Source: Peptoclostridium sp.
GTDB taxonomy: Bacteria; Bacillota; Clostridia; Peptostreptococcales; Peptostreptococcaceae
Assembly (NCBI RefSeq): GCF_009881055.1
Contig: NZ_WXFG01000015.1
Location: forward strand, 1-50,670
Direction of reading: 5' to 3'
Length of the DNA: 50,670 bases
In this document: positions 43,789 to 50,670 of the stretch, piece after piece
How the letters are laid out: every line of letters begins with the position of its first letter
How positions within the stretch are numbered: position 1 is the first letter of the stretch
Notes under the pieces: generated by a model
What the model was told of the DNA's origin: nothing
The model's database searches: none
What the model saw: only the letters and a program-made list of their open reading frames with translations
Made by a program: the position numbers and the translations under genes

Positions 43789-44705
43789 TATATGTTCATC
43801 TTTTTTGCTATGAGACCTTCCAGATTGTCATATTCGCTTACGGCCATTCTGTCAAAGCATATCATTCTGAGTATTATCTCGAGTATGCCGACTCCCGCAG
43901 TTATGATGTCGGCTCTTTGTGGCTGTAACCCTTTTATCATCCGCTTCTCACTCAGCCTCATGTTCTTGAGGCTGCCAAGAAGCTGGCTGATTTCACTGTA
44001 CCTAATCACGCTGCCGTGTATCTTTTCCATGTCGTAAGGCTCCATTTCCTGGAGCATTGCAGCTACAGACGTTATTGTTCCGCCTATGCCCACAACCTTT
44101 TTGATGTTGAGCTTGCACACCTTGTCTATGGTATCGTCAAGCTCTTCCGATATATAGCTCTCCATGAGCCCGTATTCAAGCATGTCAACCGGATCCTGCC
44201 TTAGAAATTTTTCAGTCATCCTGAGAGCGCCTATGTTCTCGCTCTTTATGAACTTTATACCGTCCTTGTTGCCCACTATGAACTCTGTTGAGCCGCCGCC
44301 TATGTCAACAACCAATATGTTCTCATCCTTGCGGTCGAGCCCCTGCAGCACTCCTATAAAGCCCATGTCCGCTTCCGCAGCGCCGCTTATTATCTCTACT
44401 GCTATACCTGATTTTTCTGCCGCCCTTTTTACAAATTCGTCCGAATTTTTACTATCACGAAGAGCTGACGTTCCAATGGCCCATATCTCTTCACAGCCCT
44501 CATGCCTTGCCAGGCTGCCAAATTCGTCGAGAGAATCCAAATTCCTCTGTATGGCTCCTTCGCCTATTATGCCATCCCTGTCCACATCAAGCCCCAGCCT
44601 TGTTACATTTATATGCTTTTCCCTGTTTTTGAAATCGCCGTCTTCATAGTCAGCTATGAGCAGTCTCATTGAATTGGTTCCCACATCTATTGCAGCAACT
44701 TTCAT
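43788..44705 (-). CDS. ppx: Ppx/GppA family exopolyphosphatase / (p)ppGpp phosphohydrolase
   Basis: About 305 residues from ATG 44705, ten bases after GGAGGG. The actin-like ATPase fold is seen in AAIDVGTNSMRLLIAD, AIGTSALRDSKN, the phosphate-binding VVDIGGGSTEFIV with E-containing GAAEADMGF, and VGIGGTITSVAAM. It is the short form (no C-terminal HD domain) and so resembles Ppx1/GppA of Clostridia, degrading polyphosphate or pppGpp. It lies behind divIC, as in many Firmicutes. Confidence 0.92.
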   Translation of the reverse strand: MKVAAIDVGTNSMRLLIADYEDGDFKNREKHINVTRLGLDVDRDGIIGEGAIQRNLDSLDEFGSLARHEGCEEIWAIGTSALRDSKNSDEFVKRAAEKSGIAVEIISGAAEADMGFIGVLQGLDRKDENILVVDIGGGSTEFIVGNKDGIKFIKSENIGALRMTEKFLRQDPVDMLEYGLMESYISEELDDTIDKVCKLNIKKVVGIGGTITSVAAMLQEMEPYDMEKIHGSVIRYSEISQLLGSLKNMRLSEKRMIKGLQPQRADIITAGVGILEIILRMICFDRMAVSEYDNLEGLIAKKMNI

Positions 44706-44730
44706 ATATATTCCCTCCAAACCTATGCTG

Positions 44731-45048
44731 CTATTTTGTGCCTTGCGAGTCTATATACATTATCTCCCCGGGCTTTACCATCTTGAGTCGTTCTCGAGCT
44801 ATCCGCTCTATGCTTTCAAGGCTTCCTACGCTCTCCATCCTTTTGCGAAGCCCCTTGATTTCAGCCTCTTCATTTTTTATGTTGCGCTCTATGCTTGCTA
44901 TCTGCGACTTGTACTTCCTTATTGTGATTTCCTGCTTCACAAGCGTCACGCAGACATATGCAAATATTAATATTACAACTACATTGACAGCAAGCCTCTC
45001 ATAATTCATCTTTCTTCTGGGGCTCTGCTCGCCCTTTCCTTCATACAT
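44731..45048 (-). CDS. divIC: Septum formation initiator protein (DivIC/FtsB family)
   Basis: About 105 residues from ATG 45048, four bases after the rqcP stop with GGAGC upstream. A cytoplasmic basic stretch, one transmembrane helix (about 17-38, VVVILIFAYVCVTLV), then a periplasmic-side coiled coil (YKSQIASIERNIKNEEAEIKG) and a C-terminal IERIARERLKMVKPGEIMYI, the hallmark of the family. It links FtsL and DivIB/FtsQ at the division site. Confidence 0.92.
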   Translation of the reverse strand: MYEGKGEQSPRRKMNYERLAVNVVVILIFAYVCVTLVKQEITIRKYKSQIASIERNIKNEEAEIKGLRKRMESVGSLESIERIARERLKMVKPGEIMYIDSQGTK

Positions 45049-45052
45049 GGGG

Positions 45053-45310
45053 CTACAGCTCCATGTCCTGCTGCATGACTTCATACATTTCACAGGCTTC
45101 CTTTTTGAGAACATGCTCCCTTATTTCAGTGACCTTCACCTTTGTGAGCTTTTCACCGAATCTTATCTCGATTATATCTCCAATCGAAATCTCTGTTGAA
45201 GCCTTTGCTGTTTTTCCATTTATGCTTATTATCCCACTATTGCAGGCCTCTTTAGCTATTGTCCTTCGCTTTATAAGTCTTGATACCTTCAAAAATTTGT
45301 CCAGCCTCAT
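45053..45310 (-). CDS. rqcP: RqcP (YabO), S4-domain ribosome quality-control factor
   Basis: About 85 residues from ATG 45310 (MRLDKFLKVSRLIKRRTIAK), with GGAGG eight bases upstream; longer starts are unsupported. It is an S4-type RNA-binding domain (DKFLKVSRLIKRRTIAKEAC, GIISINGKTAKASTEISIGD). RqcP assists RqcH in adding alanine tails on stalled 50S subunits. It has an upstream promoter and precedes divIC by four bases. Confidence 0.93.
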   Translation of the reverse strand: MRLDKFLKVSRLIKRRTIAKEACNSGIISINGKTAKASTEISIGDIIEIRFGEKLTKVKVTEIREHVLKKEACEMYEVMQQDMEL

Positions 45311-45359
45311 CTGCCATTCCTCCAAAGCCACATTATTAATTAAAATCATTATAGTTTTT

Positions 45360-45387
45360 ATTATACCACAAGAAAAAGCTATTTACA
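45360..45387 (-). promoter_or_regulatory. Promoter of rqcP-divIC-ppx
   Basis: Minus strand TGTAAA (45387-45382) and TATAAT (45365-45360), 16 bp apart, with TGG before the -10 (extended -10). Confidence 0.65.
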
Positions 45388-45422
45388 CTTTCGTGAATCA
45401 GCGCATATAAATCCGTACCCGC

Positions 45423-45458
45423 AAAAAAATAAAAAGCACGGATAACATCCGTACTTTT
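45423..45458 (-). terminator. Terminator of the HU gene
   Basis: Minus strand AAAAGTACGGAT pairs with ATCCGTGCTTTT (one mismatch), followed by a T-rich tail. Confidence 0.88.
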
Positions 45459-45478
45459 ATCTTTTATGTATAATTATA

Positions 45479-45757
45479 TTATTTGTTAACTATTTCCTTA
45501 AGTCCTTTTCCAGCCTTGAACACTGGAGCTTTAGATGCTGGTATTTCTATTTCCTGCTCAGGATTTCTTGGGTTTCTTCCTGTTCTAGCTGCTCTTTCTC
45601 TAACCTCGAAAGTTCCAAAACCAACTAGTTGAACTTTGTCATTGCTTATAAGAGCTTCTTCAACTGTCTTCATGAACGCGTTTAGAGCTGCCTCTGCATC
45701 CTTTTTAGTTAGGTTACTCTTTTCAGCCATTTTAGCCACTAATTCAGCTTTGTTCAC
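45479..45757 (-). CDS. hup: HU family DNA-binding protein
   Basis: A 92-residue histone-like protein with the family features: [50 protein letters not shown] and the C-terminal [15 protein letters not shown]. It binds and bends DNA without sequence specificity. It starts with GTG 45757 behind AGGAGG. It lies between mazG and rqcP, the usual place in Clostridia, and has its own terminator. Two small inverted repeats (CTTGG/CCAAG and ACACT/AGTGT) lie upstream in the 74 bp after mazG. Confidence 0.96.
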   Translation of the reverse strand: MNKAELVAKMAEKSNLTKKDAEAALNAFMKTVEEALISNDKVQLVGFGTFEVRERAARTGRNPRNPEQEIEIPASKAPVFKAGKGLKEIVNK

Positions 45758-45831
45758 AATAACTACCTCCTCATAAAATATATTAAGAATTTATTTAGTA
45801 ACACTTTTGGAGTGTCTTGGACAAACCAAGT

Positions 45832-47283
45832 TTAACCCAGCACTTTCTTAGCCGCTTCCCAGAGTATGTCCATCTCTTCCAATGTCATTTCCTGAATATT
45901 CTTACCCATTTTTGCGGCCTCTATCTCTATAAATTTGAATCTTCTTATAAATTTTTCAGTTGTACCGTTGAGCGACTCTTCCGGATCGACTTTCAAGAAC
46001 CGGGCTAGGTTGACTATTGAAAACAGCAAATCGCCTAACTCTTCCTGTATGTATTGTATATCGCCGGCTGCATGCGCGTCAACAACTTCTTTGTATTCTT
46101 CCCGAACTTTTTTATACACATCCTCGATCTCTTCCCAGTCAAAACCAACATATGCGGCCTTGGTCTGGACCTTGTGAGCCCTTATGAGAGCCGGAAGATG
46201 CCTCGGAATTCTCTCCAGCCCTTCCGCCACAGTCTCTTCGCCCTTTTCAGCCTTCTTCATGTCCTCCCACTTCTTCATGAAAGTGGATTCTTCGTACTTG
46301 TCTTCCCCGAATACGTGAGGATGCCTGTATATAAGTTTATTGCATATGCTGTCCGCCACCTCGTCAAGGTTGAACATGCCCTCTTCCTTTCCAATCTGTG
46401 AATGGAATACAACCTGCAGGAGCACATCGCCAAGCTCCTCTATCATACCTTCCACATCATCATTTTCGATTGCGTCTGCAAGCTCGTAGGCTTCCTCAAT
46501 CAGACACTTTTTGATGGACTTGTGGGTCTGCTTTATATCCCAGGGACAGCCATCCTTGGATCTTAGCTTCTCCATTATGTCCTCCAGGTCTGATACGCCC
46601 TTGAATTTTCTGCTTGCACCTCCCGGCACGTACACGCTCGTCAGATGGTCGAAGCCTTTGTAGTGATCAAGCTCACAAAGCGGCATGCCTACTATGCTTT
46701 CGCTGTCCTTTATCCCTGCGTGCCCAACTACGTATATGCCCTGGTCATCGTCATAATGCTCCATTAATTTTAATTTTGTATCCGAAGCCACCAGTTTGCT
46801 GTAAACCTGCGTTATAATTACTGCCTTGTCGCTGCTGAGCTCCCTGCTCTTGAAGCTTAGCGCGTCAAGCAGCACGAAACCATCTGAAGGGTCGAAGCCA
46901 AGAGAATTGAACATTGCGTCTACAAAGCTCATCGACGGTATTATTTCAAGCTCTATGCCCTTCTCGCAGGCCAGCTTTTCTATCAGCGAAACGGTGTTCT
47001 CCGCCACCCTAGGGTGCCCAGGAACAGCGTATACGACGCCTCCTTGCGCCATGGACACTATGTGCTCTGCAATACCCTTGTAGACCTCCTCAAAGCTGCA
47101 TTCGGTTTCATAGTACCTGTCTAGAGAATCAAATTCCACCCCTTCTCTTATCAGCCTTTCAACTACCGGATGCTCCTTTGTCCTTAGCACCGCGTGCTTT
47201 GAATTCTTCAGGGCATCAAGCGCCCCTTTGCTTATCAGGTCAATGTCTCCCGGCCCGAGGCCGACTATAGTTATCTTGCTCAT
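45832..47283 (-). CDS. mazG: Bifunctional tetrapyrrole-methylase-like / MazG nucleotide pyrophosphohydrolase (YabN)
   Basis: A 483-residue fusion. The N-terminal part (1-215) has ITIVGLGPGDIDLISKGALDAL, the SAM-binding start of the tetrapyrrole methylase fold, and AVPGHPRVAENT. The C-terminal part (225-483) is MazG in two repeats, KDGCPWDIKQTHKSIKKCLIEEAYELADAIE with GDVLLQVVFHSQI and a second GDLLFSIVNLARF. It cleaves NTPs to NMPs and pyrophosphate. The order decarboxylase, yabN, hup, rqcP is typical of the region. It begins 13 bp after the decarboxylase gene and is likely co-transcribed. Confidence 0.95.
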   Translation of the reverse strand: MSKITIVGLGPGDIDLISKGALDALKNSKHAVLRTKEHPVVERLIREGVEFDSLDRYYETECSFEEVYKGIAEHIVSMAQGGVVYAVPGHPRVAENTVSLIEKLACEKGIELEIIPSMSFVDAMFNSLGFDPSDGFVLLDALSFKSRELSSDKAVIITQVYSKLVASDTKLKLMEHYDDDQGIYVVGHAGIKDSESIVGMPLCELDHYKGFDHLTSVYVPGGASRKFKGVSDLEDIMEKLRSKDGCPWDIKQTHKSIKKCLIEEAYELADAIENDDVEGMIEELGDVLLQVVFHSQIGKEEGMFNLDEVADSICNKLIYRHPHVFGEDKYEESTFMKKWEDMKKAEKGEETVAEGLERIPRHLPALIRAHKVQTKAAYVGFDWEEIEDVYKKVREEYKEVVDAHAAGDIQYIQEELGDLLFSIVNLARFLKVDPEESLNGTTEKFIRRFKFIEIEAAKMGKNIQEMTLEEMDILWEAAKKVLG

Positions 47284-47296
47284 TAAAAATCACTCC

Positions 47297-48739
47297 CTAT
47301 AAATGCCTCTTTGGCATGTCTATCACCATGACGCTTTTATTTTCATCCGTACCTACACCGTTTACCTGCATTCCCATCCCCAGTGCCTCTGTTACATATT
47401 CAATTACGTCATCTCTAATGAGCTCTCCAGGCGCAATCAGCGGTATACCTGGCGGATACGGGATTATGTAGTCCCCGCTTATGCAGCCCCTGGATTCTTC
47501 CAGGGAAACCGCCCTCTTTTTCATGTAAAAAGCGCTGGATATGCTCGCCAACGCTTTGGGCATGGCAGTGGGATACTTTGGAATCTCCTGATGGTTGCCA
47601 TGGCGCTTCAGCCTGTCTATTTCGCAAAGCGCAGACCTGACCGCATCGAAATCACTCCCGTCATTGCCTATGCTGCTTACAAAAAGTACACCATAGGGCG
47701 TTGAAAACTCCGGCTGTATGTTATAACGCTCCCTAAGCAGCTCCTCGATTTCATACCCGCTGGCGCCAGTAGCCGTTGTAAGCACAAACAGCTTGGTTCT
47801 GTCAAATATGCCCGCATTTCCCTCATACAGCTTTATATTTTCAAAGCACTCAAATTCCTTGGCTATGTCATCTATATGTCCTTGCAGTTCTTCCATAAGC
47901 CTTTCCCCGTGCTTTTCATATACGAATGCAGCCATCTCAAGCGAGCTCATGAGCAGATATGACGGACTCGACGACTGCAGCATACGCAGTAAGCTCCGAA
48001 GTCTTTCTCTGTCCGCCATTTCCCCATTAACGTGCAGCATGGAGGACTGCGTAAAAGAGCCCAGAGTCTTGTGCAGACTACATATGGCAATGTCCGCACC
48101 CAATCTTATGGCAGGCGATGGCAAACGGCTGCTAAGGCCCAGATGCGAGCCGTGCGCCGCATCCACAATAAGCGCCATGCCATGCCTATGTGCCGCCTTG
48201 CTTATGCGTTCTATATCAATGCAGTCTCCGTAATAAGTCGGACTTGTTAAAAACACGGCCTTGGCATCCGGATTTTCTTGTATGGCCTCTTCTATAGTCT
48301 CCTCAGATGCCGGCAGCGGTATGCCCCTTTGAGCATCTATACTCGGTTTGAGATAAACCGCATCGATTCTTCCAAGCATGCAGGCATTGTACGCGCTCAT
48401 ATGGCTGTTCCTGTCCATGATAAGCTTATCCCCCGGTGAGGTGCAGCTCATTATCGCGGCATGAATGCCTCCCGTAGTTCCGTTGACAAGAAAAAAGGAC
48501 TCCTCACTTCCAAAAATTCTGCTCGCTGCCTGCTGAGCCTCCATTATTACATCCTGGGGATTATGGAGATTGTCAGTATCGGGAAGTTCTGTCGTATCAA
48601 TTCCCAAAATCCCGTCCTCATAATCGATTATTCCAAGCCTTTTAAAAAGCTTTCCCCCATTATGGGCCGGCACATGGAACGACACAGTACTCTTCCCCGC
48701 TATTTCACGCAGCCTTCTATTTAAAAAAAGCTCTTCCAT
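47297..48739 (-). CDS. Orn/Lys/Arg decarboxylase family protein, copy 2
   Basis: About 480 residues from ATG 48739, after AAAGGAGC. PLP-enzyme motifs agree with the copy at 9556: SFHVPAHNGGK, FLVNGTTGGIHAAI, FLTSPTYYGD, IVDAAHGSHLG and CSLHKTLGSFTQSS with the cofactor lysine. It differs from the first copy in several substrate-near positions (PAHNGG for PGHKGG, LHKTLGS for IHKTGGS), so the two probably have different substrates. It resembles YaaO of Bacillus, which also lies near this chromosomal region. It is first in the operon with mazG. Confidence 0.9.
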   Translation of the reverse strand: MEELFLNRRLREIAGKSTVSFHVPAHNGGKLFKRLGIIDYEDGILGIDTTELPDTDNLHNPQDVIMEAQQAASRIFGSEESFFLVNGTTGGIHAAIMSCTSPGDKLIMDRNSHMSAYNACMLGRIDAVYLKPSIDAQRGIPLPASEETIEEAIQENPDAKAVFLTSPTYYGDCIDIERISKAAHRHGMALIVDAAHGSHLGLSSRLPSPAIRLGADIAICSLHKTLGSFTQSSMLHVNGEMADRERLRSLLRMLQSSSPSYLLMSSLEMAAFVYEKHGERLMEELQGHIDDIAKEFECFENIKLYEGNAGIFDRTKLFVLTTATGASGYEIEELLRERYNIQPEFSTPYGVLFVSSIGNDGSDFDAVRSALCEIDRLKRHGNHQEIPKYPTAMPKALASISSAFYMKKRAVSLEESRGCISGDYIIPYPPGIPLIAPGELIRDDVIEYVTEALGMGMQVNGVGTDENKSVMVIDMPKRHL

Positions 48740-48867
48740 GCCATGCTCCTTTTTATTATATGATAAAACCTTTAACACATTGCAACCATGCCATTTATAT
48801 TAACAGCGTGCTATACAGATAGTATATCACAGCCATTCGCACAATATGCAAAATACCGCCTCTCTCA

Positions 48868-48900
48868 CAAAAAAAAGAAGCCAAAGTCAAAGCTTCGGCT
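48868..48900 (-). terminator. Terminator of the sdpRI-like operon
   Basis: Minus strand AGCCGAAG pairs with CTTTGGCT (one G-U pair), loop CTTTGA, followed by TCTTTTTTTT. Confidence 0.88.
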
Positions 48901-48917
48901 CCCTGATCCTATATTTA

Positions 48918-49562
48918 TCACTGTTTACTCTCCGTCTCCTTCTTGAATACAAAATAAGAATATATAAATATATATAGAGTGAATCCTATAGTACCTCCAA
49001 CTATTATAATAAACTTAAGCATTGAGCTTTTTAAAAACGCACTCAGGATGAATGCCGCTCCAATGGCTATGAAACCGTACCCGCCAACCCTGTGAGTCTT
49101 CTTCCATACATTTTCATTGGCAAGAGTCCAGGGGGTTCTTATTCCGAAAAAATAGTTCTGTCTTATCTGGCTCATGAAATTCCCTATCACAATGAACATC
49201 ACGCCAATGCCCATAGAAACAACAGTTGACACATCCAGATTAAGCCCAAGGCTCACAAGAATAGTCACCCAGTGTATTACAATTAGGAATACTAATATTA
49301 AGCCAACAGTTATGCTGTATGCTTTCTTATGCTTTTCATACGACTTCTTCTTTGGATCTATCTTTGGAAACAGCATCATCAGCATATAGAGCACCAGCGG
49401 AAGCAGTGCAGTTATAAAAACGTTGTTTTTGCCTCCCACCCGGTCCACCTCGCCCTGTATGTTCCAGTGAAGAGGTATGGTATCAGGCAGATAGCCATAT
49501 ACAAAAATAGTTCCGATTATGGATATAATTATAAGCTCTAATATGAATTTATTTGTTTTCAT
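48918..49562 (-). CDS. sdpI: SdpI-family membrane protein
   Basis: About 214 residues from ATG 49562 inside the end of the preceding repressor gene (GGGAGTG upstream). Six hydrophobic helices, beginning with the DUF1648-type PDTIPLHWNIQGEVDRVGGK and ending in the SdpI part NYFFGIRTPWTLANENVWKKTHRVGGYGF. In Bacillus subtilis SdpI gives immunity to the SdpC toxin and signals to SdpR. No sdpABC toxin genes lie in the window, so this may protect against another strain's toxin or have another role. Confidence 0.88.
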   Translation of the reverse strand: MKTNKFILELIIISIIGTIFVYGYLPDTIPLHWNIQGEVDRVGGKNNVFITALLPLVLYMLMMLFPKIDPKKKSYEKHKKAYSITVGLILVFLIVIHWVTILVSLGLNLDVSTVVSMGIGVMFIVIGNFMSQIRQNYFFGIRTPWTLANENVWKKTHRVGGYGFIAIGAAFILSAFLKSSMLKFIIIVGGTIGFTLYIFIYSYFVFKKETESKQ

Positions 49563-49830
49563 TGTCCTGGTCACTCCCTTCAGCAAAATCAAATATCCAC
49601 TTTACTATTTCCTGCATTGCCGTTGTGTTTATGGCGTATATTATATTCTGGCCGTCCTTCTCCCAAAGCACCAGGTTCGCATTCTTTAGTATATTCAGAT
49701 GGTGGCTTATAGAGGGTTTGCTTATGTTGAAGTAATCGGCTATCTCTCCCGCGCTCATATCCTTCTCCTTCAAAAGCTCAAGTATCTTGCGTCTTGTAGG
49801 GTCTGAGAGCGCTTTAAACAGATCATTCAA
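49549..49830 (-). CDS. sdpR: ArsR-family repressor, SdpR-like
   Basis: About 93 residues from TTG 49830, which follows GGAGGTG by six bases and gives the canonical beginning MNDLFKALSDPTRRKILELL; a longer ATG start lacks a ribosome site. The winged helix has MSAGEIADYFNISKPSISHHLNIL and a following beta wing. No cysteine metal site is present, so it is not a metal sensor. It overlaps sdpI by 14 bp. By comparison with SdpR it should repress its own operon until SdpI removes it from DNA. Confidence 0.9.
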   Translation of the reverse strand: MNDLFKALSDPTRRKILELLKEKDMSAGEIADYFNISKPSISHHLNILKNANLVLWEKDGQNIIYAINTTAMQEIVKWIFDFAEGSDQDNENK

Positions 49831-49873
49831 GCTATCCACCTCCATTCGATGTATTCTTTTGGATTGTTTAGAT

Positions 49874-49924
49874 ATTTAGGTAATCATCTAAATATATTAT
49901 ACTGCTTTTTCATATTTTGTGCAA
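49874..49924 (-). promoter_or_regulatory. Promoter and operator of sdpR-sdpI
   Basis: Minus strand TTGCAC (49924-49919) and TATAAT (49901-49896) with 17-bp spacing. Directly after lies ATTTAG-N8-CTAAAT (49893-49874), covering the start point, with one more half-site at 49867-49873: a good operator for the ArsR-type product. Confidence 0.75.
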
Positions 49925-50118
49925 TATCTCTGTCAAAAAAGCTACTTTGACTGTTCTTATTCTTTTGAAGCTGCGTTGCTGCTTAGGCTTTCTGGCTTTG
50001 CTACTGACTCTGCATGATAAATTGAGCGCCGGTTTCCCTCCCACACCGCTCTTGCGTGAATCTTTTATTTTTTTTGCAGCACTTTGAATAGCTTGATTTG
50101 CTTAGTCATTCATCCAAA
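49925..50118. other. Stretch without a recognisable gene
   Basis: I see no start with a ribosome site, no conserved protein and no RNA family here. A short GAAGCTGC run and poly-T stretches are the only features. Confidence 0.6.
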
Positions 50119-50119
50119 T

Positions 50120-50148
50120 AAAAAAAGCCGGGCTATATAAGCCGGCTA
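50120..50148 (-). terminator. Terminator downstream of the 5S rRNA side
   Basis: Minus strand AGCCGG pairs with CCGGCT across CTTATATAGC, followed by TTTTTTATTT. It is about 415 bp after the 5S gene and may end rRNA transcription. Confidence 0.8.
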
Positions 50149-50304
50149 ATCGATGTTTATACAAATGGGCCATTGGACAGATCTCTCGTGGCAAGAATCC
50201 AAACGGAATAAAAGAGGCTTGATTTAATGAGTTGCGATGCATCTAGATATATGCGTACTTTGCAGCGTAAATCCGATGAAAGAATGCCAGGTCTTTTTGA
50301 GGCT

Positions 50305-50432
50305 TGTTTTGATGAGGCTGCAGGCGAAGCATATGCCCAAAGCCGCAGAATTTTGAGTGTCTGAGCAGCGCAGCGCGAGTTCTCAAAATTCAAGAGCTTT
50401 GAAATATGCGAGCCTTTGCAGCCTCCAAAACG
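50305..50432. repeat. Long imperfect inverted repeat with the shared loop (copy 2)
   Basis: Left arm (TGTTTTGATGAGGCTGCA, then GGCGAAGCATATG, AAAGC, GAATTTTGAG) matches the reverse complement of the right arm over about 50 bp with few gaps. The innermost GAATTTTGAG (50348-50357) and CTCAAAATTC (50382-50391) are exact. The loop TGTCTGAGCAGCGCAGCGCG (plus AGTT) resembles the reverse complement of the loop at 36657-36676. Confidence 0.75.
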
Positions 50433-50531
50433 AGACATAAGACCGGCTTTTTCATCGGATTATAGCTGGCAGCTGCAGCATCGTATGAGCCGCCTGGAAA
50501 TCCAAAAGCGGAGTCTAAGACCGCCTGTTTC
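50425..50531. repeat. Imperfect direct repeat of about 30 bp
   Basis: The segment from 50425 (CCAAAACGAGACATAAGACC, then GGCTTTTTC) is repeated from 50502 (CCAAAAGCGGAGTCTAAGAC, then CGCCTGTTTC) with a few changes, 77 bp apart. No gene is seen in it. Confidence 0.6.
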
Positions 50532-50561
50532 TTGTATTGATGCAAAAAATAAAAAGATTAC

Positions 50562-50670
50562 GCAGCCACGACCTACTCTCCCAGGACCCTTCGATCCAAG
50601 TACCATCGGCGCTAAGGAGCTTAACTTCTGTGTTCGGCATGGGAACAGGTGTATCCTCCTTGCTATAGTG
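50562..50670 (-). rRNA. rrf: 5S ribosomal RNA, 5' end cut by window edge
   Basis: On the minus strand the sequence contains TGTTCCCATGCCGAACACAG, AAGTTAAGCTCCTTAGCGCC, GATGGTACTTGG and GGGAGAGTAGG in order, which are the conserved 5S segments. The 3' end GTCGTGGCTGC would pair with the missing 5' end; only about six 5' bases are outside. A T-rich tract follows the 3' end. It implies a 16S/23S operon to the right. Confidence 0.95.

Noticed and set aside
48740..48867. Lysine riboswitch before the second decarboxylase
   Set aside because: The leader is under 130 bases and lacks the five-helix core; only an extended -10-like TGATATACT is seen.
50157..50438. Open frame of 93 codons on the minus strand near the 5S gene
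   Set aside because: It has no convincing ribosome site and runs across a long inverted repeat. Composition follows the repeat rather than a protein. Treated as non-coding.
1..50670. CRISPR array, tRNA genes, insertion sequences or prophage
   Set aside because: No regularly spaced repeats, no cloverleaf with a TTCRANNC arm, no transposase or integrase motifs in any gene read.

Overview
The window reads as chromosome of an anaerobic, amino-acid-fermenting member of the Clostridia/Peptostreptococcales. The best fit by eye is a Peptoclostridium (Eubacterium) acidaminophilum-like organism. The evidence is a Stickland glycine/betaine-type reductase cluster with a UGA-encoded selenocysteine, a thioredoxin with the unusual GCVPC active site, a low-GC Gram-positive gene repertoire (AddAB, PerR, RqcP/DivIC, SdpRI) and strong AGGAGG ribosome binding sites with many TTG/GTG starts. 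There is no visible prophage, transposase, CRISPR array or tRNA. The right edge holds a truncated 5S rRNA gene, so an rRNA operon lies just outside.

Layout. (1) 1-6.8 kb: a minus-strand cluster grdI-grdH-BCCT transporter-trxB-trxA-grdA (grdA cut by the window edge). It is read away from a divergent TetR-type regulator and carries out reductive cleavage of a glycine derivative, probably betaine. (2) 7.5-12.9 kb: a chemoreceptor, then a minus-strand series led by a c-di-GMP-I riboswitch with its own terminator: an unknown 109-aa protein, PlsC, an unknown 116-aa protein and an Orn/Lys/Arg-type decarboxylase preceded by an attenuator-like hairpin. (3) 12.9-17.5 kb: MntP, dUTPase, an OmpR-type two-component pair and an HD-GYP protein. 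(4) 17.5-24.5 kb: AddA and AddB. (5) 24.6-27.6 kb: a probable oxidative-stress operon (PerR, flavodiiron protein, a pseudo-receiver/degenerate GGDEF protein, two tiny proteins) behind a PerR-box-like site. (6) 27.6-36.7 kb: a lipoprotein, a second HD-GYP protein, an amino-acid ABC importer, a PP2C-type phosphatase, a DMT permease, a PHP phosphatase and a CHAD protein. (7) 36.7-45 kb: a MacAB-like export system, a PHP protein, a lipid kinase, an acidic unknown protein and Ppx/GppA. (8) 44.7-48.8 kb: DivIC/FtsB, RqcP, HU, MazG and a second decarboxylase; this is the yabN-yabO-divIC neighbourhood without the sporulation genes yabP/yabQ. (9) 48.9-50.7 kb: SdpI/SdpR-like immunity and repressor genes, about 600 bp of structured non-coding DNA, and the 5S rRNA.

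How the parts may work together. The first cluster supplies reductase subunits, the electron donor (thioredoxin system) and a probable substrate importer. Cyclic-di-GMP is a recurring theme: one riboswitch, two HD-GYP proteins with intact motifs and one protein whose GGDEF-like half has lost its signature. Polyphosphate (CHAD, Ppx) and oxygen defence (PerR, flavodiiron protein) are side themes. The least explained items are the c-di-GMP-controlled 109-aa gene with its neighbours, the degenerate receiver/GGDEF protein in the PerR operon, and a pair of long hairpins that share an apical-loop sequence. All functions are inferred from reading translated sequence; no database search was run.
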